A DNA stretch of 5,830 nt from an uncultured bacterium. GTDB lineage: Bacteria; Actinomycetota; Coriobacteriia; Coriobacteriales; Coriobacteriaceae. Under the pieces are notes generated by a model that was given only the letters and a program-made list of their open reading frames with translations, had not been told where the DNA came from and ran no database searches. Made by a program: the position numbers and the translations under genes. Location of the stretch: NCBI GenBank assembly GCA_905216075.1, contig CAJMSO010000126.1:1-5830 (forward strand), in the 5' to 3' direction. This document shows, piece after piece, positions 1-3,725 of the stretch (the stretch's first letter is position 1; every line of letters begins with the position of its first letter).

Positions 1-533
1 CCCAGGGCGTCGCGCAACACGCTGTAGATGCCTGCGATGGCCATGGAGCCAAAGAGCTGCTTGCCGGTCTTGCCGCCGGCCTCGGTGGCGCGCAGGGTCT
101 GAGCTGCGGCGTTGCCGGTGGGGAACTCCAGCGCGGCGTCCACGATAAAGTGACGGTGGATGAGCGCTGTCGCCAGAAGGCCCAAGATGGTGCCGGCGAG
201 CGCCACGATGAACATGTCGAGCCAACTGATCTGGTCGGCATAGCCCAGCATCCAGGCGCCCGGGATGGTAAACGCCAGACCGCCGGCGACCATGGCGCCC
301 GCGGACATGATGGTGTGGGTGACGTTGGCCTCGTTGAGGCTGGCGTTGCCCATGAGCTTCAGGAAGAACAGCGAAATGACGGCAGCGAAAATGATCGGCC
401 AGGGGAGGGCGCCCATCTTGAGGGCGGTATAGGCCGAGCTTGCCGTGATAATCACGCAGCCAAGGACGCCGATGACGACGCCGCGCAGCGTGAGTTGCCC
501 GCGCATCGAAGCGCGGTTCGAGGGATTGCTCAT
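1..533 (-). CDS. OPT-family oligopeptide transporter, N-terminal part
   Basis: An integral membrane protein, probably a proton-coupled importer of oligopeptides or a related metal-chelate substrate; the substrate cannot be read from sequence. The first 177 residues are present and the rest lies beyond the left edge (OPT proteins are usually about 500-700 residues). The start ATG (531-533) is preceded by AAAGGAG at 6 nt. After a short polar N-terminus there are hydrophobic segments at about residues 15-36, 43-62, 72-96, 103-125 and 160-173. Family-like stretches are NEANVTHTIMSAGAMVAGG (67-85), leading into AFTIPGAW (87-94), and EFPTGNAAAQTL (136-147); they match the conserved OPT pattern of a SAG..VAGG..FT.P segment followed by a FP.G.A..A loop. 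The gene is divergent from coaX and no functional link is evident. I am confident of the family, not of the cargo. Confidence 0.85.
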   Translation of the reverse strand, partial: MSNPSNRASMRGQLTLRGVVIGVLGCVIITASSAYTALKMGALPWPIIFAAVISLFFLKLMGNASLNEANVTHTIMSAGAMVAGGLAFTIPGAWMLGYADQISWLDMFIVALAGTILGLLATALIHRHFIVDAALEFPTGNAAAQTLRATEAGGKTGKQLFGSMAIAGIYSVLRDAL

Positions 534-539
534 ATAGAA

Positions 540-546
540 CTCCTTT
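540..546 (-). promoter_or_regulatory. Ribosome binding site of the OPT transporter
   Basis: On the minus strand AAAGGAG lies 6 nt before the ATG at 533. It fixes this start, and no in-frame alternative with a comparable site is seen upstream. Confidence 0.8.
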
Positions 547-643
547 GCGTATATCCGCTTCCCCCGCAAGCGCCGCTACGGATACGGCGCGGGAAGTCGG
601 GTTACCAAGGGTCGACGCGTGAGCTAACGTACGACCGCGCATC

Positions 644-649
644 AGTATA
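644..649 (-). promoter_or_regulatory. Possible -10 element for the OPT gene
   Basis: The minus strand reads TATACT here, about 110 nt before the transporter start. A good TTGACT hexamer lies upstream (665-660 minus) but only 10 bp away, too close for an ordinary sigma-70 promoter. At the normal 17-bp distance there is no good -35 box. It is therefore only a tentative promoter with a long leader. Confidence 0.3.
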
Positions 650-659
650 GCCGCAAGGT

Positions 660-688
660 AGTCAATTTGGGACGGGGCTTTTTAGCTG
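660..688 (-). repeat. Dispersed repeat, copy 1 (29 bases)
   Basis: Read on the minus strand, this stretch begins CAGCTAAAAAGCCCC and ends GTCCCAAATTGACT. A second copy at 2231-2258 on the plus strand is identical except for one A/T change and one missing C. The similarity stops sharply at both ends. This copy lies 47 bases before the coaX start, between the -10-like elements of the two divergent genes. It has no internal palindrome and no coding potential, and its function is unknown. Confidence 0.75.
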
Positions 689-702
689 GTTTAGGGAGGC
701 GA

Positions 703-708
703 TATACT
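703..708 (+). promoter_or_regulatory. Probable -10 element of coaX
   Basis: TATACT lies 27 nt before the coaX ATG, which would give a short leader that still includes the ribosome binding site at 721-727. The -35 side is weak: TTTAGC at 681-686 with a 16-bp spacer is the best match. The call rests mainly on the -10 hexamer. Confidence 0.4.
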
Positions 709-720
709 GCTGGGCAGACG

Positions 721-727
721 AAAGGAG
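721..727 (+). promoter_or_regulatory. Ribosome binding site that sets the coaX start
   Basis: AAAGGAG is followed by 8 nt and then ATG at 736. This favours 736 over the in-frame TTG at 667, which would add 23 residues translated from promoter and repeat sequence, and over the in-frame TTG at 760. Confidence 0.8.
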
Positions 728-735
728 CGCCGACG

Positions 736-1587
736 ATGCTTAATGGGTGCGCATATATATTGACGGTCGACGTGGGCAACACATTCATTCGCTTTGGCCT
801 GTTTGCCGAGGATTCGGCCGCGGCGCAGGAATGCCCGCTTGCGACGTGCGAGATCACGACGCCGTCGAGCATCACAGCCGACGAGGCGCGCATGAGGCTC
901 ACGCAGGTCATGGGCGCGCTGGCAATCGATGCGGGCATGCCGGGCGTGCTCGTGCCCACGGCGGCCGTGCTGAGCTGCGTAGTGCCGGCGCTCGAGCGCC
1001 CGTGGAAGGCGGCGCTTTCCCGCATTTGCACGGGGCGCGTGCTCACCGTGGGGCCGGGTCTCAAGACCGGCATGCCCGTGCACTACGACGATCCAGCAGA
1101 GATCGGTCCCGACCGCATCGCCGACGCCGTGGCGGCCCGTGCCGTCTACGGCTCTCCGTGCATCGTGATCGACCTGGGCACTACGACCAATATCGAGGTC
1201 ATCGATGCGCACGGAACCTTTGTCGGCGGCGTCATCGCGCCGGGTCTGGCACTTGGCGCCCGCTCGCTTTCGGCCGCTGCGGCGCGCCTGCCGCAGGTCG
1301 AGCCCTCGGCACCCACGCATGTGATCGGTCGCAACACGCGCGAGGCCATGCGCTCGGGCGTGGTCTTGGGCGAGGTGGCCCGTATCGACGGCATGCTCGA
1401 CATGGTGCTTGCCGAGATGCGCGCGACCAAGGCGGCGGGGGAGGGCAGCGTGCCCATTGTCATCACCGGCGACGATGCCGAGGCGCTCGCGGCGTTGGTC
1501 GGTCACAGCCTGACGGTAGACGACGCACTGACGCTACGGGGTCTCGCCGAGCTGTACCGCATCAATCAAAAGCCCCGTCGCGCGTAG
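736..1587 (+). CDS. coaX: Type III pantothenate kinase
   Basis: A cytoplasmic enzyme that phosphorylates pantothenate to 4'-phosphopantothenate, the first step of coenzyme A synthesis. It has 283 residues, slightly longer than the usual 250-260. It shows the ASKHA fold signatures of the CoaX family: the phosphate loop VDVGNTFIRFGLF (11-23) with Asp12; DPAEIGPDRIADAVAA (119-134), equivalent to the family's NP.E.GADR.(V/A)NA..A with the likely catalytic Asp126; IDLGTTTN (145-152); GGVIAPG (164-170); and a C-terminal VDDALTLRGLAELY (261-274). Two small departures are visible: Pro instead of the common Ala in the GADR motif, and Asn152 where many homologues have Thr. CoaX kinases typically need a monovalent cation and are insensitive to CoA feedback. 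The next gene starts 83 nt downstream and appears to have its own promoter, so coaX may be transcribed alone. Identification is firm. Confidence 0.95.
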   Translation: MLNGCAYILTVDVGNTFIRFGLFAEDSAAAQECPLATCEITTPSSITADEARMRLTQVMGALAIDAGMPGVLVPTAAVLSCVVPALERPWKAALSRICTGRVLTVGPGLKTGMPVHYDDPAEIGPDRIADAVAARAVYGSPCIVIDLGTTTNIEVIDAHGTFVGGVIAPGLALGARSLSAAAARLPQVEPSAPTHVIGRNTREAMRSGVVLGEVARIDGMLDMVLAEMRATKAAGEGSVPIVITGDDAEALAALVGHSLTVDDALTLRGLAELYRINQKPRRA

Positions 1588-1595
1588 CGATGGGG
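1573..1595 (+). terminator. GC-rich hairpin over the coaX stop codon
   Basis: A 9-bp stem (1573-1581 with 1587-1595, one G-U pair) encloses a 5-nt loop and includes the TAG stop at 1585-1587. No T-tract follows, so it is at best a weak or factor-assisted terminator. It might instead only stabilise the 3' end of the mRNA. Confidence 0.3.
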
Positions 1596-1597
1596 GC

Positions 1598-1620
1598 GGT
1601 GGGACAAAAACGTCTCCACC
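1598..1620. repeat. GGGAC-containing inverted repeat upstream of the deaminase promoter
   Basis: GGTGGGAC (1598-1605) pairs with GTCTCCACC (1612-1620): 8 bp with one bulged T at 1615 and the six-base loop AAAAAC. It ends 7 bp before the extended -10 box and thus covers the place of the -35 box. It could be an operator, a relic terminator of coaX, or a small dispersed repeat of the same broad type as the hairpins after lgt, which also carry GGGACA. Confidence 0.5.
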
Positions 1621-1627
1621 TTCCACC

Positions 1628-1636
1628 TGCTACAAT
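1628..1636 (+). promoter_or_regulatory. Extended -10 promoter of the dCMP deaminase gene
   Basis: TGCTACAAT fits the TGnTATAAT extended -10 pattern with one mismatch in the hexamer. It lies 34 nt before the deaminase ATG, leaving room for a transcript start near 1643 and for the ribosome binding site at 1657-1662. No good -35 hexamer is present, which is usual for extended -10 promoters. Confidence 0.55.
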
Positions 1637-1670
1637 GGGTCAAACTATTGCGATTTCGGAGGTGTCTGCC

Positions 1671-2195
1671 ATGTCGGACGATCTTCATCAAACCACGTCG
1701 GGCAAGCGCCGCGACGTTATTAGCTGGGACGAGTTCTTTATGAGCGTGGCCATCGCCGCGCAGCGCCGCAGTAAGGACCCCAACACGCAGGTGGGCGCGT
1801 GCATCGCCAGCACCAACCACCGCATCCTTTCGGTGGGCTACAACGGTACGCCCTCGGCACTCAACGATGACTTTTTCCCGTGGGGCACGAGCGATGACCC
1901 GCTGCAGGACAAGCATAACTACGTAGTCCATGCCGAGGCCAACGCCGTGCTCAACTACCGCGGCTCGCTCAAAGACCTTGAGGGTTCCACGGTCTACGTC
2001 ACGCTGTTCCCGTGTCATGACTGCGCCAAGATCCTGGCGCAGGTAGGTGTGGGCGAGGTTGTCTACCTGGACAATAAGTACGCCGACACCGACGATGGCC
2101 GTATCAGCCGTCGCATTCTCGACTCCTGCGGCATCAGCTACCGCCAGGTCATCGTCGATGTCCAGATTGGTACCGGGGGACAAACTCAGCAGTAG
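1671..2195 (+). CDS. Deoxycytidylate (dCMP) deaminase family protein
   Basis: A cytoplasmic zinc enzyme expected to deaminate dCMP to dUMP, the substrate of thymidylate synthase. It has 174 residues, typical for the family and close to ComEB-type proteins. The N-terminal block has SKDPNTQVGACIAS (34-47) and GYNGTPSALNDD (56-67), the usual substrate-side region. The zinc site is complete: HAEANAVLNY (87-96), with His87 as ligand and Glu89 as proton shuttle, and PCHDCAK (114-120), with Cys115 and Cys118. The start is set by CGGAGG at 1657-1662, 8 nt before the ATG. The frame stays open upstream through coaX, but that part reads as low-complexity Arg/His/Gly sequence and is not part of the protein. 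The polar tail GTGGQTQQ (167-174) is probably dispensable. Substrate is inferred from family: the cytidine deaminase superfamily also includes other nucleotide and tRNA deaminases, but the motif spacing fits dCMP deaminase best. Confidence 0.88.
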   Translation: MSDDLHQTTSGKRRDVISWDEFFMSVAIAAQRRSKDPNTQVGACIASTNHRILSVGYNGTPSALNDDFFPWGTSDDPLQDKHNYVVHAEANAVLNYRGSLKDLEGSTVYVTLFPCHDCAKILAQVGVGEVVYLDNKYADTDDGRISRRILDSCGISYRQVIVDVQIGTGGQTQQ

Positions 2196-2230
2196 CGGCA
2201 GCGTGTGCTAGCGCCGGCCGCCGGCAAAAG

Positions 2231-2258
2231 CAGCTAAATAGCCCGTCCCAAATTGACT
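2231..2258 (+). repeat. Dispersed repeat, copy 2 (28 bases)
   Basis: This copy begins CAGCTAAATAGCCC and ends GTCCCAAATTGACT. It matches copy 1 (660-688, minus strand) at 27 of 29 aligned positions. It lies 35 bases after the deaminase stop codon and 111 bases before the NifU-like start. The embedded TTGACT resembles a -35 box, but no -10 box follows at the right distance, so it is not a promoter in any obvious way. Confidence 0.75.
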
Positions 2259-2331
2259 GCTCGTGAAAGTCGTGTCTGCGCGCATGGACGGCTCGTGAGC
2301 GGGTACACGGCTGTAGTAACATAGCTCTGTC

Positions 2332-2347
2332 CGCGGGCGCGCCCGCG
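2332..2347. promoter_or_regulatory. Perfect 16-bp GC palindrome before the NifU-like gene
   Basis: The 16 bases from 2332 to 2347, with half-site CGCGGGCG, read the same on both strands. They are followed by TTATTGTG and then the ribosome binding site. As DNA this could be a dimeric repressor site; as RNA it would form a 6-bp GC stem with a CGCG loop in the 5' leader. Its position 23 nt before the start codon suggests expression control, but no regulator family was recognised. Confidence 0.4.
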
Positions 2348-2369
2348 TTATTGTGAGAAAGGAGCCCCT

Positions 2370-2648
2370 GTGGCTGTTAACGAAGAGCTGCTTAAGAAGG
2401 TTCTTGAGGAGATCCGCCCCAACCTGCAGGCTGACGGCGGCGATATGGAGTATGTGGGCGTCGACGACGAGGGCGTCGTCCAGCTGGAACTGCAGGGTGC
2501 CTGCGCCGGCTGCCCTATGAGCGCACTGACCCTGTCCATGGGTATCGAGCGTATCCTCAAGGAGCACGTACCCGGCGTTACCCGTGTCGAGCAGGTCAAT
2601 GCCTCCGGTGAGACCGAGGACCTGTACGACGAGTACGCGCCGTTCTAA
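2370..2648 (+). CDS. NifU-like (Nfu) C-terminal domain protein, Fe-S scaffold or carrier
   Basis: A small cytoplasmic protein expected to hold an Fe-S cluster between two subunits and pass it to target enzymes. It has 92 residues and consists of a single Nfu/NifU C-terminal domain, without the IscU-like or A-type domains found in longer relatives. Family features are the opening helix ELLKKVLEEIRPNLQADGGDMEYVGV (6-31), a beta segment GVVQLELQG (35-43), and the CxxC cluster site GACAGCPMS (43-51) with Cys45 and Cys48, followed by the helix LTLSMGIERILKE (53-65). The acidic tail ETEDLYDEY (81-89) is variable in the family. The start codon is GTG, supported by GAAAGGAG at 2357-2364 with 5 nt spacing. 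No cysteine desulfurase or suf genes are nearby, so it probably serves as a stand-alone carrier. Confidence 0.9.
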   Translation: MAVNEELLKKVLEEIRPNLQADGGDMEYVGVDDEGVVQLELQGACAGCPMSALTLSMGIERILKEHVPGVTRVEQVNASGETEDLYDEYAPF

Positions 2649-2659
2649 GATGCGAAAGC

Positions 2660-2679
2660 TGCGGACGGCGTACTCCGCA
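2660..2679 (+). other. Small inverted repeat after the NifU-like gene
   Basis: TGCGGA (2660-2665) pairs with TCCGCA (2674-2679) around an 8-nt loop, 11 bases after the stop codon. The stem is short and no T-run follows. It may add to the larger hairpin further downstream in shielding the mRNA 3' end. Confidence 0.3.
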
Positions 2680-2697
2680 TAGACGTTACGCCCAAAT

Positions 2698-2732
2698 ATG
2701 CGGCTGCGAGCGCAAGGCCCGCGGCCGCATTT
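2698..2732 (+). terminator. Hairpin between the NifU-like gene and lgt, probable terminator
   Basis: ATGCGGCTGCG (2698-2708) pairs with CGCGGCCGCAT (2720-2730): an 11-bp GC-rich stem with one G-U pair and an 11-nt loop, running into TTTGTAT. The T-tract is short, so termination may be partial. It ends only 25 bases before the lgt start, leaving little room for an lgt promoter. Read-through, or an attenuator-like role in the lgt leader, is therefore possible. Confidence 0.5.
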
Positions 2733-2757
2733 GTATGTAGGGAGCAAGGGGACCGAT

Positions 2758-3579
2758 ATGCTCAACGACTTCTACCATATGCTTGATCCCGTCGCGATTT
2801 CGGCGGGGCCCATCACCATCTACTGGTACGGCTTGGCCTATGTGGTCGGCGCCCTGCTCACGGCGGTCGTCATGTACCGCACGCAGCGCCGTTGGGGTTT
2901 CGACATTACGGTCGACGACCTGACGAGCGTTGTGGTCGGTGTGGTCTTTGGCCTTATCATTGGCGCCCGCCTGTTCTACGTCATCTTTTACGGTGATGGC
3001 TACTACTGGGCACATCCGCTCGAGATCTTTGCCACCAACGAGGGCGGCATGAGCTTCCATGGCGGCCTGGTGGGCGGTATCATCGGTGGCGTGCTCGTGT
3101 GCCGTATGTACAAGCTCGACGCGTGGACTTTGGCAGACCTCGCGGTCATCGGTGCTCCGCTGGCCCTGTGCCTGGGGCGCTGCGCCAACTTTGTCAACGG
3201 AGAGCTGTGGGGCAAGCCGACCGATCTGCCCTGGGGCGTGATCTTCGGCGGCGCCGCGGGCGATATGCCGCGCCATCCCTCCCAGCTCTACGAGGCATTC
3301 CTAGAGGGCATTGTGCTCTTTTGCATCTTGCAGGTGCTCAGCCGCAAAAAACCGCTGCTGCCCCAGGGCACGTTTATGGGCGTGTTTGTGATGGGTTACG
3401 GCATCGTCCGCTTCCTCATTGAGTTTGTGCGCGTGCCCGATGCCCAGCTGGGCTATCTGCTGGGCGGCGTCATCACCATGGGTCAGCTGTTGAGTCTGCC
3501 ACTCGTGATTGCGGGCCTGGCGCTTGTCATCTTTGCCCTCCGCCGCAACCGTCCCCAGCGCATCTACCTCGACGCCTAG
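2758..3579 (+). CDS. lgt: Prolipoprotein diacylglyceryl transferase
   Basis: A cytoplasmic-membrane enzyme that moves diacylglyceryl from phosphatidylglycerol to the lipobox cysteine of prolipoproteins, the first step of lipoprotein maturation. It has 273 residues, normal for the family. Visible signatures are YWYGLAYVVGALL (22-34); GLIIGARLFYVIFY (65-78); GGMSFHGGLVGG (96-107) with the key His101; the Lgt signature GRCANFVNGELWG (140-152) with Arg141, Asn144 and Glu149; PWGVIF (158-163); RHPSQLYE (172-179); and GYGIVRFLIEFVRVPD (213-228) with Arg218, Glu222 and Arg225. About seven membrane segments are present. The start at 2758 has AAGGGG 6 nt upstream. The in-frame ATG at 2698 would add 20 residues read from a hairpin and has no ribosome binding site. 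All expected catalytic residues are present, so it should be active. No lipoprotein signal peptidase gene is next to it here. Confidence 0.97.
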   Translation: MLNDFYHMLDPVAISAGPITIYWYGLAYVVGALLTAVVMYRTQRRWGFDITVDDLTSVVVGVVFGLIIGARLFYVIFYGDGYYWAHPLEIFATNEGGMSFHGGLVGGIIGGVLVCRMYKLDAWTLADLAVIGAPLALCLGRCANFVNGELWGKPTDLPWGVIFGGAAGDMPRHPSQLYEAFLEGIVLFCILQVLSRKKPLLPQGTFMGVFVMGYGIVRFLIEFVRVPDAQLGYLLGGVITMGQLLSLPLVIAGLALVIFALRRNRPQRIYLDA

Positions 3580-3588
3580 CCACCACAT

Positions 3589-3626
3589 ACCACCACAAGG
3601 GGGACAGGCACCTTTGTGGTGGTTTT
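3589..3626 (+). terminator. lgt terminator hairpin with GGGACAGG loop (element A)
   Basis: ACCACCACAA (3589-3598) pairs perfectly with TTGTGGTGGT (3614-3623). Two G-C pairs and one G-U pair extend the stem inwards to 13 bp, and a run of four Ts (3623-3626) follows. It lies 10 bases after the lgt stop and is the natural candidate for lgt termination. The octamer GGGACAGG (3601-3608) starts at the innermost stem pair and continues into the loop. The left arm is duplicated: CCACCACA occurs at 3580-3587 and again at 3590-3597, so either copy could pair with the right arm. Confidence 0.6.
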
Positions 3627-3666
3627 GCCGGGCAACGATGACAGAACCGTAACGTTTCCCCAGATA

Positions 3667-3705
3667 AAACCTGCCAAAATAAACCTGTCCCTTTTTGGCA
3701 GGTTT
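3667..3705 (-). repeat. Second GGGACAGG-loop hairpin (element B), inverted relative to A
   Basis: AAACCTGCCAAAA (3667-3679) pairs perfectly with TTTTGGCAGGTTT (3693-3705): a 13-bp stem with a 13-nt loop. On the minus strand the loop region reads GGGACAGG (3691-3684), the same octamer as element A, again followed by four bases and then a T-rich right arm. The stems of A and B are unrelated in sequence. It lies 20 bases before the next gene's start. Its left-side sequence cannot be an ordinary terminator of that gene, and it may belong to a dispersed intergenic repeat. Confidence 0.6.
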
Positions 3706-3725
3706 CTAGAAAGGCTATTCGGACT

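Larger units (their letters stand above)
534..735. other. Divergent intergenic region between OPT gene and coaX
   Basis: A region of 202 bases with no convincing gene. On the OPT side it can fold: CTTCCC (558-563) pairs with GGGAAG (591-596), and CGCCG (571-575) with CGGCG (585-589). That would place a structured leader directly before the transporter's ribosome binding site. It also holds TATACT elements on both strands (644-649 minus, 703-708 plus) and one copy of a 29-base dispersed repeat (660-688). No known riboswitch consensus was recognised. Confidence 0.6.
2196..2369. other. Intergenic region before the NifU-like gene
   Basis: A gap of 174 bases with no credible gene. It holds a short GC inverted repeat (GCCGG 2213-2217 with CCGGC 2221-2225) without a T-tract, the second copy of the dispersed repeat, a direct repeat of GCTCGTGA (2259-2266 and 2291-2298), a weak -10-like TAACAT (2317-2322) without a recognisable -35 box, and a perfect GC palindrome just before the ribosome binding site. 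Confidence 0.6.
3580..3725. other. Intergenic region between lgt and the large membrane protein
   Basis: A gap of 146 bases. It holds the two hairpins in head-to-head orientation, separated by about 40 bases that include a small symmetric TTGCCGGGCAA (3625-3635). TTGGCA (3695-3700) inside element B resembles a -35 box, but no matching -10 box follows before the start codon, so the promoter of the downstream gene is unclear. Confidence 0.55.

Noticed and set aside
150..650. A 166-residue open frame on the plus strand over the OPT gene
   Set aside because: It is opposite to the clear OPT coding sequence, has no ribosome binding site, and its composition is charged and low in hydrophobic residues.
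644..665. TTGACT and TATACT on the minus strand as a full sigma-70 promoter
   Set aside because: The spacer is only 10 bp, and the TTGACT belongs to the dispersed repeat, whose other copy has no -10 box.
747..1670. A long open frame running through coaX in another phase and joining the deaminase, suggesting a 482-residue fusion protein
   Set aside because: The upstream part is Arg/His/Gly-rich nonsense typical of an out-of-phase reading of a GC-rich gene. The deaminase has its own ribosome binding site and a complete family N-terminus at 1671.
2172..2195. GGGGGACA at the 3' end of the deaminase gene as another GGGAC repeat element, possibly adding the polar tail
   Set aside because: No inverted arms flank it, and GGGAC five-mers are expected about ten times in a window of this size and composition.
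2272..2298. A GTG-started mini-gene of eight codons before the NifU-like gene, as a leader peptide
   Set aside because: It has no ribosome binding site, no run of regulatory codons and no matching antiterminator structure.
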